Shown piece after piece: positions 1 to 9,674 of a stretch of DNA of 58,197 nucleotides. The position numbers and the translations under genes were made by a program. Position 1 is the stretch's first letter; each line of letters starts with the position of its first letter. A model generated the notes under the pieces. The model had not been told where the DNA came from. It did not search any database and saw nothing but the letters and a program-made list of their open reading frames with translations. This DNA is from an uncultured Schlesneria sp. (lineage in GTDB: Bacteria; Planctomycetota; Planctomycetia; Planctomycetales; Planctomycetaceae): the NCBI GenBank assembly GCA_903871875.1, contig CAIQIR010000121.1, positions 1-58,197 of the forward strand, in the 5' to 3' direction.

Positions 1-2072
1 AATGTGAAGCTGGCCGTTTCGGGCCCGTGATCGCCCGGTACGTATCGCACCTGCGTGGTCGAAGTCAACAACAACGCGTTGGTTGCCGACACGCTGCCGA
101 AGTTGGCCCACGTGGTTCCATTGGTCGAGTACTGCCAAGTGCCGTTTCCTGACACGCTAGTAATGGCCAGTCCCTTCAAGGCACTGGCGTTGACGTCGGC
201 CCAATTGGCGGAGGTCAGGATAGAACCGACCGTCGTGCCCGAGGACGTGGTGTTTTCGTCGGTCCCCGTGAGTATGACCGAAGCGCCATTAATGATGGTG
301 GGGGCGTCGTTGGTGACCGTCATCGAAGCAGTGGCCGACTGACTCGAATAGGCAGTGCTACCACCGCCAGAACCGGGGTTGGCATAGTTGGGAATGGCGT
401 TGGTGGAGGCCGTCCCGGTGGTCTGGTCCCAGGCCCGGAATGTGAAGCTGGCCGTTTCGGGCCCGTGATCGCCCGGTACGTATCGCACCTGCGTGGTCGA
501 AGTCAACAACAACGCGTTGGTTGCCGACACGCTGCCGAAGTTGGCCCACGTGGTTCCATCGGTCGAATACTGCCAAGTGCCGTTTCCCGAGACGCTGGTG
601 ATGGACAGGCCTTTCAAGGCACTGGCATTCACATCGGCCCAGTTCGCGGTGGTGAGGATTGAATTGATCGTCGTGCCGGAGGAGGTGGTGTTTTCGTCGG
701 TGCCCGTGAGTATGACCGAAGCGCCATTAGTGATGGTGGGGGCATCATTGGTGACGGTCATCGAGGCGGTGGCCGACTGGTTCGAATAGGCAGTGCTACC
801 ACCGCCAGAACCAGGGTTGGCATAGCTGGGAGTCGGGTTGGTGGAGGCCGTCCCGGTGGTCTGATCCCAAGCCTGGAATGCGAAGCTGGCGGTTTCGGCT
901 CCGTGATCTCCCGGTACGTACCGCACCTGAGTGGTTGACGAAATCAAGAGGGCATTGGTTGCCGAAACGGCGCCGAAGTTAGCCCAGATGGTACCGTTCG
1001 TGGAGTACTGCCAAGTGCCGTTTCCCGACGCGTTGGTGATCGCGAGACCCTTCAAGGTGCTGGCGTTGACGTCAGCCCAATTGGCAGAGGTGAGGATTGA
1101 ATCGACCGTTGTGCCCGAGGAGGTGGTGTTCTCGTCGGTACCGGCCAGCGTCACCGTGGCTCCATTAGTGATGGTGGGGGCATCGTTGGTGACGGTCATT
1201 GAAGCGGTGGCCGACTGACTCGAGTAGGCAGTGCTACCGCCGCCGGAACCGGGGTTGGCATAGTTGGGAATGGCGTTGGTGGACGCCGTCCCGGTGGTTT
1301 GATCCCAAGCCTGGAATGTGAAGCTGGCCGCTTCGGCTCCGTGATCGCCGGGTACGTATCGAACTTGCGTGGCCGACGTAATCAAGAGTGCGTTGGTTGC
1401 GGACACGCTGCCGAAGTTGGCCCAGGTGGTACCGTTCGTGGAGTATTGCCAAGTACCGTTTCCCACCACACTAGTGATGGCGAGACCCTTTAACGCACTG
1501 GCATTGACGTCAGCCCAATTGGCAGAGGTGAGGATCGAATTGACCGTCGTGCCCGAGGACGTGGTGTTTTCGTCGGTCCCCGTGAGTATGACAGAAGCGC
1601 CGTTAGTGATGGTGGGAGCATCGTTGGTGATCGTCATCGAAGCGGTGGCCGACTGACTCGAGTAGGCACTGGTCGCCCCGCCAGAGCCAGGGTTAGCGTA
1701 GCCAGGTGTCGTGTTGGTGGAGGCCGTTCCGCTCGTCTGATCCCAGGCCTGGAATGTGAAGCTGGCCGCTTCGGGCCCGTGGTCGCCTGGTATGTAACGC
1801 ACTTGTGTGGTCGAAGTGAGCAGCAACGCATTGGTTGCCGACACGGCTCCGAAGTTGGTCCAGGTGGTGCCGTTCGTCGAATATTGCCAGGTTCCGTTCC
1901 CTGATACGGCGGTGACCGCCATCCCGTTGACTGCTCCACTATCCGTGTCGGCCCAGTTCGCCGAGGTCAGGATCGAACTAACCACCGTACCCGACGAAGT
2001 GGTGTTCTCGTCCGTGCCCGTCAACGTTACCGTGGCACCATTGGTGATTGTCGGCGCATGGTTGACGATCAT
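1..2072 (-). repeat. Tandem 438-bp coding repeats (146 aa each), about 4.7 copies in the window
   Basis: The same block restarts at 1, 439, 877, 1315 and 1753, exactly 438 bp apart, so the reading frame is kept. Each unit encodes an Ig/cadherin-like module with motifs such as GTDENTTSSGT, NWADVNAS, GNGTWQYST, RYVPGDHG and NDAPTITNG. The first ~119 bases of copies 1 and 2 are identical, while the copy at 1753 (nearest the N-terminus) is the most diverged. That pattern suggests recent duplication or homogenisation towards the C-terminal side. The array continues past the left edge. Confidence 0.95.
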
Positions 2073-4421
2073 TGTGATCGTTGTCGTTGCTGTGACACTA
2101 TTGCCGCCATAGGGGTCAGTTGCGACCACATTGATCGTGCGACTGGTGGCGGTTGGAGCTAATGATGTGTCGTCGTAGGTGACTGTCCGTAAGACTGTCT
2201 GATAATGTGCGGCAGTATCGGAACCTGACAACGTAAGCACCCCTGTCGTGGAGTTATACGATGCGGTGACGTTGGTACCGGCCGTCGTCGCGGACAAAGA
2301 TTCAGCGCTGCCATCCAACAGGTTGCTGATGGTCAACGTCATACCAGAAAGATTTGGGCTAATACTGTTGGTGCCCGCCGTAACGGATGACGTTGGATCG
2401 GCAATTTTAACCGCCGATCCATATTGGGTAAACGATGTATTGTAGTTGGTCGCCGACGCACCCAGATCCAATGACGGTGCAGTGGGCGCGGTGTACGTCA
2501 CGCTCAATTGCGGACGGTAGCTGGCTGTGCTGCTGTCGGAAGAATAAAATGATGCATTGGCGAGACCTCCGCCCTGGAGCATCCAGCCGTAGTTCGTTGA
2601 CGGGTTGTTGACCCACGATTGAACAGTCGTGGCCATATTTGCGCTGCTGAACGTTGCCGTACCGCCTACCGTAATGAGGGCGCCCCAACTGGCATCACTG
2701 GAGCTGGCGGCGTCGGTGCCGTTGTGGTTGATACCACCGCCACCAAATGAGTTCCAGTTTGCTGCCGACGTCCATGAAGCGAGCATCTTGTACAGGTTCA
2801 CACTGGGCAGCAGGCCGAGGGATGAAGCCGACGTGAAGGTCAGCTGAACACTCGTAATCGTAGAACCAACAGGGATTGTACTGAGGTCAAAGCTGATCAG
2901 TCCTTGAGTGCTGCCACTCGCGCTGGCGTTGATCGTTGTTGCCGATCCGTTGTTGGCTCCGGTCGCTCCAGAGTCGATGTAGGTGTCGATTGCACCCGAA
3001 TAGGAACTCACTCCCTGCTGCAGCGTGTCTGTTGGCAGCAAATAGTCCCAATTGGTCTGTGCCAGAGTGTTTGCCAAGGTCAGATCTTGAAGAAGGCCGG
3101 TGGCATATTCCAGTGTCCAGTCCCCACCGAGCGACGTCGCGCCCGTCAGATCGGTGCTTGCTGCAACCTTGGCACCGGTCGCTTGAGCCAGCGAATTAAC
3201 AAACGCCTGGCCGTCGGTCGCCTCCGCGATATCGCAACCGAATAGCAGGATCTCGGCGTTTTCGGCCAACGAGCTCCGGATGACTGCAATATCGTTAGCG
3301 TAAGTGGTGCCCAAGGAATTGATATTAAGATCGCTTGTGCCCAAGTAAAGGTTGGCGTCACTGCCGTGTGAGAGGATCGAAATGGAACTAACATTGTTGC
3401 GACCCGCTAGTGTTTGGGCCATTTGGTCGACGCCATCCAACGACGAATCAATAAATACGATTTCGACGTTTGAGGGGATATTGCGAATCAGCGATTGAAT
3501 GTCAGGCAGTGACGAGTCGACAAACACGATCTGACTTCGACTATCTGCTGGTCGGTTGGCCGATTGATCTGTCTGCGGAGTGGAGTTGTTCGACGAATTG
3601 AGAGAAGTACTACCGGCCAGGGAATCGTCGTAAGTACTCAGCAACGAATAGTCGAGTGATTCGACGTTACCATTCGTGGAACTTGTCGAACTTCCTGACG
3701 ACGCTTCCAGTTGCCAGCTACCTCCATGTCCCGTGAGATTAGTTGAGGCGAACACGTCGCCCCCCGTCAGTTGAGCGATTTGATCCAATAGTTTTTGCCC
3801 GTCGCAACCTTGCGCCGCAACGGAGCTACCAAACAGATCGATGCTCGCTCCAGGTGCGAGTGATTGCCCCAAACGCTGCCAGTCCGCGGCGGTCGCTTGC
3901 AATGTCGCGGTCGAGATCCAGTCGGTTCCCAGCTCAAACGTTCCGGCGGCGCCTTGTCCCATAATCGAGAGCGAAGCGATTGTTGAACCCGTCGTTTCGG
4001 CCCAATCGGACACCCGTGAAAGCACCTCTTGAGAGGAATCGTGAGCGCTATCGTAGAGAAACAATCGGGCGTCCGGTTGAACAGCTTGAGCCAGCAAACC
4101 GCTGTTGGCTAAACGAATATCAATCAAGACAACGTCCGTTCCTTTGGCGGAACTTGTTGAGTTGGCAGTGGCGGCGGGCGGATTTGACGCTGGGGATGTA
4201 CTTGAACCCGATGATGTTGCGGGAACGAGCGGAGCGACGTCTGCGGTTTGCGGCGCGACCGGGATCGGCGTGGCGCTCAGCAGAACGCGTTCTTCCAATT
4301 CGAAGGCATCTAACAGTCGTGACGATTGCAGCGGAGCAATGGTTTTTGTCGAGTTGAGGAAGAGTTCCCACCATACCGACCAAGATCGTAGGGTTCGTCT
4401 ACCGATACTTTTTCGAAGCAT
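1..4421 (-). CDS. Giant secreted repeat protein, LEPR-XLL / two DUF4347 / DNRLRE / cadherin-like repeats (3' end outside window)
   Basis: An uninterrupted minus-strand frame starts at the ATG at 4421 and runs off the left edge, giving at least 1470 residues. A GAGGAG ribosome-binding site lies about 9 bases upstream of that ATG. The order is: a basic N-terminus; a LEPR-XLL-like motif (ELEERVLLSA, about residue 45); a first DUF4347 domain (about 95-235); a second DUF4347 domain (about 296-450); a DNRLRE-type domain (about 470-640, begins DTYIDSGATG); a cadherin-like domain (about 645-785); then tandem 146-residue repeats. Family knowledge: such proteins are very large exported surface or matrix proteins of planctomycetes and cyanobacteria. 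The second DUF4347 keeps SHG (His352) and FGCD (Cys396). The first has GQG (Gln156) and FGSS (Ser199) at those places. Adhesion or matrix function is inferred. The divergent neighbour is a SecA-like ATPase. Confidence 0.9.
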   Translation of the reverse strand, partial: MLRKSIGRRTLRSWSVWWELFLNSTKTIAPLQSSRLLDAFELEERVLLSATPIPVAPQTADVAPLVPATSSGSSTSPASNPPAATANSTSSAKGTDVVLIDIRLANSGLLAQAVQPDARLFLYDSAHDSSQEVLSRVSDWAETTGSTIASLSIMGQGAAGTFELGTDWISTATLQATAADWQRLGQSLAPGASIDLFGSSVAAQGCDGQKLLDQIAQLTGGDVFASTNLTGHGGSWQLEASSGSSTSSTNGNVESLDYSLLSTYDDSLAGSTSLNSSNNSTPQTDQSANRPADSRSQIVFVDSSLPDIQSLIRNIPSNVEIVFIDSSLDGVDQMAQTLAGRNNVSSISILSHGSDANLYLGTSDLNINSLGTTYANDIAVIRSSLAENAEILLFGCDIAEATDGQAFVNSLAQATGAKVAASTDLTGATSLGGDWTLEYATGLLQDLTLANTLAQTNWDYLLPTDTLQQGVSSYSGAIDTYIDSGATGANNGSATTINASASGSTQGLISFDLSTIPVGSTITSVQLTFTSASSLGLLPSVNLYKMLASWTSAANWNSFGGGGINHNGTDAASSSDASWGALITVGGTATFSSANMATTVQSWVNNPSTNYGWMLQGGGLANASFYSSDSSTASYRPQLSVTYTAPTAPSLDLGASATNYNTSFTQYGSAVKIADPTSSVTAGTNSISPNLSGMTLTISNLLDGSAESLSATTAGTNVTASYNSTTGVLTLSGSDTAAHYQTVLRTVTYDDTSLAPTATSRTINVVATDPYGGNSVTATTTITMIVNHAPTITNGATVTLTGTDENTTSSGTVVSSILTSANWADTDSGAVNGMAVTAVSGNGTWQYSTNGTTWTNFGAVSATNALLLTSTTQVRYIPGDHGPEAASFTFQAWDQTSGTASTNTTPGYANPGSGGATSAYSSQSATASMTITNDAPTITNGASVILTGTDENTTSSGTTVNSILTSANWADVNASALKGLAITSVVGNGTWQYSTNGTTWANFGSVSATNALLITSATQVRYVPGDHGAEAASFTFQAWDQTTGTASTNAIPNYANPGSGGGSTAYSSQSATASMTVTNDAPTITNGATVTLAGTDENTTSSGTTVDSILTSANWADVNASTLKGLAITNASGNGTWQYSTNGTIWANFGAVSATNALLISSTTQVRYVPGDHGAETASFAFQAWDQTTGTASTNPTPSYANPGSGGGSTAYSNQSATASMTVTNDAPTITNGASVILTGTDENTTSSGTTINSILTTANWADVNASALKGLSITSVSGNGTWQYSTDGTTWANFGSVSATNALLLTSTTQVRYVPGDHGPETASFTFRAWDQTTGTASTNAIPNYANPGSGGGSTAYSSQSATASMTVTNDAPTIINGASVILTGTDENTTSSGTTVGSILTSANWADVNASALKGLAITSVSGNGTWQYSTNGTTWANFGSVSATNALLLTSTTQVRYVPGDHGPETASFT

Positions 4422-4747
4422 CTACCCGACTCCTCGCGAGTTTGGTGGGCGGCCTTTTTTGATGTGATGTACGAGAAATAGAATCGTGGATTCTGGCTTG
4501 CGCTTTTCATCTCCGTTGGCAATTTTCGAATATGCAAAAACGATACAACTGGAGAACGAGGATTTCTCCGAGCGGTTCTTTTGACAGGATTGATCCGAAC
4601 TGATGAGTTGATTGGGCAAAGCGGGCTTTGACTGCCGAAGTGATCTACTGTCGTGCAGATCCCAAGAATTGATTGATGATTGATTCGGTGCGCGACCCAT
4701 TTCTCTTCTCGATCCAGTGATTCTGCTTTACAAAACGGCGGGTTGGA
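4422..4747. other. Divergent intergenic region between the giant surface protein and the SecA-like gene
   Basis: These 326 bases must hold promoters for both divergent genes. A perfect TTGACA stands at 4581-4586 on the plus strand, but the hexamer 17 bases later (tgagtt) is a poor -10, so it is only a weak promoter candidate. The ribosome-binding site of the minus-strand gene lies at the left end. No repeat or RNA gene was seen. Confidence 0.5.
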
Positions 4748-6679
4748 ATGATCTCATTGTTCCGCGCAGGCAAGCTGCGTCAGTTCAGCGATTCGAATAA
4801 TTCTGGGTTGAGTAGTGAGCAACTAATTCACTCGATTCGCCGGCGGCAACAAGAACTTGTTGGTCAAAGTGCGAATGATCTCGCGCAACTCTTTCAGGAT
4901 TTACGTGGCGAATGGCCTCCGTCGCTGGCGATCAATCCCACTCAGAAGCAGTTAATCGATGCGGCGGCGATTGTTTGCCAGGCTTCATTACTGGCGCTTG
5001 GCGTCCAACTTTACGATGTTCAGATTCTGGCCGGGCTGACATTGGCTCGCGGGCAGATTGCCGAAATGGCCACGGGTGAAGGCAAGACCCTGACCGCAGC
5101 AATGCCAGCCGCGATTTACGCACTTTATGGGCGCGGTGTGCACCTCAGTACCAGCAATGAATATCTCGCGGAACGCGATTGTCAGCAGCTGCGGCCGCTG
5201 TACCAATCACTGGGCCTCACCGTCGATTGCTTGACCGCACACCAAAACTCACGCGAGAAACAAGCGGCCTATCACTGCGACATTACTTATGGACCCGGTT
5301 ATGAGTTTGGATTCGACTATCTTCGTGATCAAGTCCGGTTGCGACAACGGTCTCAACGGCGACTTGGCGAGACGTTTCTCAATGTGATGCGTCATCAGGA
5401 GTCCGATTATGCAGACACCTTGCAGCGGTGTTTGGCCGTGTCCATCGTGGATGAGATCGACAATGTGCTAATTGACGATGCCGCCTCGCCATTGATGCTC
5501 AGCGATCAACCGGCCGGAGAAGCGACCGATGCATTGGCACATCGCGTTGCAAACCAGATCGCCCAACGGCTACGAGCCTCGATCGACTTCGAACTGATCT
5601 TTACCACCGGTGCGATTCGGCTGACATCCACTGGGCTTGGTCACATTTGGGAAAACGCCATGGCGGTTCCTCTCAAATGCGTCTTGCGGCCTTGGCAGAA
5701 CTATGTTGAACAAGCGATTCGCGCCCGCGTCTTGTTTTGTCGGGACGTCGACTATGTCGTTCAAAATGGCAAAGTCTCGATTGTGGACAGCACCACGGGA
5801 CGCATCTTCGCCGAACGAACGTGGCGCGACGGTTTGCATCAGGCAATAGAGGCGAAAGAGAATTTGCCAATCTCTTCCGAAGTGAAAGGGACCGCGCAGA
5901 TCACGCGTCAGCGTTTCTTCCGGCTTTATCCACGGCTGTGTGGAATGACAGGCACAGCGACCGGGAGCGAACAGGAATATCATGAAATGTATGGCTTAAA
6001 CGTCACCACGATTCCGTTGCGATTACCCAGCCGGCGGCTAATTTTACTGCCCCGTTTTTTCGCGAACGAAGCGTCGAAGTGGGCGGCGATCACTGATGAC
6101 GTGAGCCAGCTGCACAGCCAGAGGCAACCCGTGTTGATTGGCGTCCGTTCGATTGTCAAAAGTGAATTGATGGCGGATTTGCTGCGAAGCCGTGGTGTGG
6201 CTTTTCAATTGCTGAATGGAAAGCAGGACGCCGATGAGGCTGAGATAATCGCGAAAGCCGGACATGGTGGTGCCGTCACGATTGCAACGAATATGGCCGG
6301 GCGGGGTACGGATATCCGTCCCAACGAAGCTGGACTGAATGCCGGTGGCTTGCGCGTGATCGTAACCGAACATCACAATGAGCAGCGGATTGATCGACAA
6401 TTGATTGGCCGCTCGGCCCGACAAGGTGAGGTCGGGTCGGCCCGCATGTACGTGTCGGCCGATGACGATTTACTTTGCGAATACGGAGAGCCATTACGTC
6501 GTCGCATGCGAGTCGCAACGGGGCATGGCGGTGAATTGACCCGATCGTGGACGGCTGACGTACGTCGCATTCAAGCAAGCGCCGAACGAGAAGGATATCT
6601 GCGACGCCGTGAATTGTATCAGCAGGATGGACTGCACGAGTCGCTATTGACGAAGCTCACTGGCCGTTCGGTGAAGTAG
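4748..6679 (+). CDS. SecA-like preprotein translocase ATPase, short form lacking the C-terminal third
   Basis: A 643-residue protein with the SecA motor core. Visible motifs are Walker A MATGEGKT (108-114), the DEAD-like box VDEIDNVLIDDA (about 234), the DYVVQNGKV / DGLHQAIEAKE segment that closes the preprotein cross-linking domain, GMTGTA, TNMAGRGTDI (about 514) and GRSARQGEVGSA (about 554). Family knowledge: housekeeping SecA has about 850-1000 residues and continues with helical wing, two-helix finger and often a zinc-binding tail. This protein ends soon after the first scaffold helix, so those parts are missing. It is probably an accessory paralogue, not the housekeeping SecA. Its divergent partner is a giant secreted protein, suggesting a dedicated export role (inference). 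No strong ribosome-binding site precedes the chosen ATG. Confidence 0.88.
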   Translation: MISLFRAGKLRQFSDSNNSGLSSEQLIHSIRRRQQELVGQSANDLAQLFQDLRGEWPPSLAINPTQKQLIDAAAIVCQASLLALGVQLYDVQILAGLTLARGQIAEMATGEGKTLTAAMPAAIYALYGRGVHLSTSNEYLAERDCQQLRPLYQSLGLTVDCLTAHQNSREKQAAYHCDITYGPGYEFGFDYLRDQVRLRQRSQRRLGETFLNVMRHQESDYADTLQRCLAVSIVDEIDNVLIDDAASPLMLSDQPAGEATDALAHRVANQIAQRLRASIDFELIFTTGAIRLTSTGLGHIWENAMAVPLKCVLRPWQNYVEQAIRARVLFCRDVDYVVQNGKVSIVDSTTGRIFAERTWRDGLHQAIEAKENLPISSEVKGTAQITRQRFFRLYPRLCGMTGTATGSEQEYHEMYGLNVTTIPLRLPSRRLILLPRFFANEASKWAAITDDVSQLHSQRQPVLIGVRSIVKSELMADLLRSRGVAFQLLNGKQDADEAEIIAKAGHGGAVTIATNMAGRGTDIRPNEAGLNAGGLRVIVTEHHNEQRIDRQLIGRSARQGEVGSARMYVSADDDLLCEYGEPLRRRMRVATGHGGELTRSWTADVRRIQASAEREGYLRRRELYQQDGLHESLLTKLTGRSVK

Positions 6680-6850
6680 CCGCGAGGCCTGTTTCGATTC
6701 GGAAATCAATAGTGCCGCGTCGTATCGGCAATGAGTTGCTCGATCCGGTGCGATTACGGATTGCTGATGACTTGCTGAGAATGGCGAGAATTCGCCGCGA
6801 TCAAAGTTGGCTATTCTGCCAGGACAGACGACGTCGTCTTCGCTCGTACG

Positions 6851-6885
6851 AAAAAACGACGCCCGGCGATCAGGCCGGGCGTCGT
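6851..6885 (-). terminator. Rho-independent terminator of ahcY
   Basis: A perfect 12-bp inverted repeat (6856-6867 with 6874-6885, GC-rich) encloses a 6-base loop. On the minus strand it is followed directly by a run of T (the A6 tract at 6851-6856). It lies about 80 bases beyond the ahcY stop codon. Confidence 0.85.
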
Positions 6886-6966
6886 CAGTGCGACAAATTC
6901 GTTGAGATGCCGGTTCATTCGCTCGTACTCAGTGGTTGAGCGGTGACGAACCGAGATCGAACGAGT

Positions 6967-8349
6967 TTAGTATCGATAGTGTTCAGGCTTGAACGGACCG
7001 TTAAGCGGAAGTCCCAGGTATTCGGCCTGTTTGGTGGTCAGCTTCGACAGCTTGACACCAATCTTTTCGAGGTGCAGCCGAGCGACTTCTTCGTCCAGTT
7101 CCTTCGGCAGACGGTGAACGCCGATCGCGTACTTGCTGTCTTCGTTCCAGAGCGCCAATTGAGCCAGTGTCTGATTGGTGAAGCTGTTCGACATCACGAA
7201 CGAAGGATGTCCGGTTGCGCATCCGAGATTGACCAGACGGCCTTCCGCCAACAGGATCACGCTGCGGCCCGTTGCTTTGAACGTGTACCGGTCGACGGCA
7301 CCGACATCGCTCGGCTTGACGTTGACCTTTGTGGCTTTGCCGGTCTTGACCTGGTTTTCCAGCCATGCCACGTCGATTTCGACGTCGAAGTGACCAATGT
7401 TGCAGATGATGGCATCGTGCGGCATCTTTTCGACATGTTCGCCACGGATGATGTCACAGCACCCCGTCGTCGTCACGAAGATGTTTCCTTGGGCAGCGGC
7501 ATCTTCCATCGTCGTGACTTCGAAACCTTCCATCGCGGCCTGGAGGGCACAGATCGGATCGATTTCAGTGACGATGACTCGAGCACCATATCGTTGTAGC
7601 GAGATGGCACAACCTTTACCCACATCGCCATAGCCAGCAACGACACAAACCTTACCGGCCAGCATCACGTCGGTGGCGCGTTTGATTCCGTCGGCCAATG
7701 ATTCGCGGCAGCCATAAAGGTTGTCGAATTTGCTCTTCGTGACCGAATCATTCACGTTGATCGCCGGAACTTTCAGTTCACCGCGTTCGTGCATTTGAAC
7801 CAGCCGATGGACACCAGTCGTAGTTTCTTCACTCAGGCCTTTGATTCCCTTAAGTAGCTCGGGGAACTTCTGATGCACCATCGACGTCAGGTCACCACCA
7901 TCGTCGAGGATCATGTTCAGCGGTTGCCCATCCGGGAAAAACAGGGTCTGCTCGATGCACCAATCGAATTCTTCATTCGTCATGCCCTTCCAGGCATAGA
8001 CGGGAACACCAGTCGCAGCGATCGCGGCAGCAGCATGATCTTGCGTCGAGAAGATGTTACAGCTGCTCCAGGTCACGTCGGCGCCAAGTGCTGTCAGCGT
8101 TTCGATCAAGACCGCAGTTTGAATCGTCATATGCAGGCAACCGGCAATCCGAGCGCCCTTCAGTGGCTTTGATGCACCGTATTTCTGTCGCAGGGCCATC
8201 AAACCGGGCATTTCGTTTTCGGCGATTTCGATCTCTTTGCGACCGAATGCGGCCAGCCCGATATCCTTGACTTTGTAAGGGAGGCGGTTGACGTTCGCCG
8301 TTTTCGTGGATTCTGTGGTCTTGGACTTCAACGCTTCAGCGGTCGACAT
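6967..8349 (-). CDS. ahcY: Adenosylhomocysteinase (S-adenosyl-L-homocysteine hydrolase)
   Basis: Splits S-adenosylhomocysteine into adenosine and homocysteine in the cytoplasm, removing the inhibitory product of methyltransferases. The 460-residue protein is full length for bacterial SAHases. It shows [14 protein letters not shown] near residue 100, the NAD-binding glycine motif [12 protein letters not shown] near 240, the [10 protein letters not shown] segment and the family's C-terminal FKPEHYRY. The ATG at 8349 is preceded by a GAAGGAAAG ribosome-binding site. The gene is divergent from metF, so the two ends of the methyl cycle (homocysteine production, and methyl-THF for its remethylation) share one intergenic region. 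A strong terminator lies downstream and a possible structured leader upstream. Confidence 0.97.
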   Translation of the reverse strand: MSTAEALKSKTTESTKTANVNRLPYKVKDIGLAAFGRKEIEIAENEMPGLMALRQKYGASKPLKGARIAGCLHMTIQTAVLIETLTALGADVTWSSCNIFSTQDHAAAAIAATGVPVYAWKGMTNEEFDWCIEQTLFFPDGQPLNMILDDGGDLTSMVHQKFPELLKGIKGLSEETTTGVHRLVQMHERGELKVPAINVNDSVTKSKFDNLYGCRESLADGIKRATDVMLAGKVCVVAGYGDVGKGCAISLQRYGARVIVTEIDPICALQAAMEGFEVTTMEDAAAQGNIFVTTTGCCDIIRGEHVEKMPHDAIICNIGHFDVEIDVAWLENQVKTGKATKVNVKPSDVGAVDRYTFKATGRSVILLAEGRLVNLGCATGHPSFVMSNSFTNQTLAQLALWNEDSKYAIGVHRLPKELDEEVARLHLEKIGVKLSKLTTKQAEYLGLPLNGPFKPEHYRY

Positions 8350-8402
8350 TCCGACTTTCCTTCTGAACAGACTGAATCAGGTGGGTACCCAACGCGAACA
8401 CC

Positions 8403-8454
8403 CGGCAAGATCGCCGTCGAAACTGCTCGAAAACCCACAGTGCCAATCTTGCCG
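8403..8454 (-). promoter_or_regulatory. Candidate structured 5' leader of ahcY
   Basis: A 9-bp perfect inverted repeat (8403-8411 with 8446-8454) brackets 34 bases in the stretch upstream of ahcY. It could close a stem in the mRNA leader, 50-105 bases before the start codon. It does not match the SAM-I or SAH riboswitch cores as I know them. A 9-bp repeat can occur by chance in a window this size, so this is a candidate only. Confidence 0.25.
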
Positions 8455-8642
8455 TCATGAAACGGTAAAAAGACTGACGTACGGGCCGATGGTTATCAAC
8501 AACAAACTTGTCAGGGCAGTATAGCTATTTTGGCAACCTCTGTCTTCCGATTTGGGATTCTGATGAAGAACATGCTGGCAGATCGTCAGGAGTTCGAATA
8601 ACCTCGTGCCATTTGTGATGCAATTGAAGAGGAAACTGCAGC

Positions 8643-9536
8643 ATGGCGACCAGCGCGACGCGCATTCGAGATGTTTATTTGGGGGGGCAATTCGGCCTCT
8701 CAATCGAGATTTTTCCACCGAAATCTGCCGAAGGTGACGAATCGCTGCGACAGACACTTCGTGAGCTTGCGCCCTTTCGACCTGCTTTCGTATCATGCAC
8801 TTACGGTGCGGGCGGTTCCACGAGCAAACGAACAGTCGAATGGTGCCGCGAGATTCAAGAACGGCATCAATTGACCTCCACAGCGCATTTCACGTGTGTT
8901 GGTAGTACGCGAGCACAGTTGGTCGAATGGCTGCAATTTGCCTGGAATGAGGGGCTGCGGAATATTATGGCGCTCCGCGGTGATGCGCCAGCGGGGCAGG
9001 CCCAGTTTCAAGCGGTGGCCGGCGGTTTGAAGAATGCCAATGAATTGGTGGCACTCATTCGCGAGTATTTTCCCAACATGGGAATTGGAGTTGCCGGTTA
9101 CCCAGAAAAGCATCCCGAAGCTCCGAGTTTGGATGTGGATTTCGAGCACCTTGTTCACAAGGTCAAATCCGGTGCGGATGCGATTTTTACGCAGCTGTTT
9201 TTTGATAATTCCAGCTTTTTTCGATTTCGTGACCGGGTCAATCAACGGCGTCTGGACGTTCCCGTGATCCCGGGAATTATGCCGATTACCGAATTTGATC
9301 GTATTCAACGAATCACCGCGATGTGTGGGGCGGTCATCCCAACCTCATTGGCGTCGCGGTTGGAGTCGGTCAAGCATGACAAATCGGCGCAATATAAAAT
9401 CGGAGTTGAATTTGCGATTTCGCAATGTCGCGAGTTGATGGACCAGGGTGTGAATGGAATTCATTTTTACGTCTTGAACAAGAGCCAAGCAGGACGAGAA
9501 ATCCTCGACGGACTGGGATTTGTTACAGTGGGCTGA
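8643..9536 (+). CDS. metF: 5,10-methylenetetrahydrofolate reductase
   Basis: Reduces methylene-THF to methyl-THF, the methyl donor for methionine synthesis; FAD-dependent cytoplasmic TIM-barrel enzyme. The 297-residue length fits bacterial MetF. Diagnostic segments are [12 protein letters not shown] near the N-terminus (catalytic Glu in the family), [10 protein letters not shown], the MALRGD strand, [12 protein letters not shown] and the [12 protein letters not shown] block that holds conserved FAD-site residues, ending with [10 protein letters not shown]. It is divergent from ahcY with a 293-bp spacer, consistent with joint control of the methyl cycle (inference). The ATG at 8643 was chosen because it directly precedes the family N-terminus. 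Confidence 0.96.
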   Translation: MATSATRIRDVYLGGQFGLSIEIFPPKSAEGDESLRQTLRELAPFRPAFVSCTYGAGGSTSKRTVEWCREIQERHQLTSTAHFTCVGSTRAQLVEWLQFAWNEGLRNIMALRGDAPAGQAQFQAVAGGLKNANELVALIREYFPNMGIGVAGYPEKHPEAPSLDVDFEHLVHKVKSGADAIFTQLFFDNSSFFRFRDRVNQRRLDVPVIPGIMPITEFDRIQRITAMCGAVIPTSLASRLESVKHDKSAQYKIGVEFAISQCRELMDQGVNGIHFYVLNKSQAGREILDGLGFVTVG

Positions 9537-9542
9537 AGTTAA

Positions 9543-9583
9543 CGCGGTACTGATGTTGCAGATTATCAGCGTCCGAAACCGCG
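9543..9583 (+). terminator. Possible stem-loop terminator after metF
   Basis: A nested inverted repeat begins 6 bases after the metF stop: outer arms cgcggt (9543-9548) and accgcg (9578-9583), inner arms ctgat (9550-9554) and atcag (9565-9569). No proper T-run follows, so it is a weak terminator candidate. Confidence 0.3.
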
Positions 9584-9674
9584 AATTCCTTTCACGGGCC
9601 AAGACTTGGGTGTTCCGTGACTGAATCCGAACTAATGAAATCGTCGCACCGCCCCCTCTCAAAGACCGTATCGA

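Noticed and set aside
55-2112. Plus-strand open frames of about 95-100 codons recurring in the repeat region
   Set aside because: They are antisense shadows of the 438-bp coding repeats on the minus strand and recur only because the repeats do.
6712-7599. Plus-strand open frames across the ahcY 3' end and its terminator
   Set aside because: They overlap the well-supported minus-strand ahcY and its terminator and have no recognisable family.
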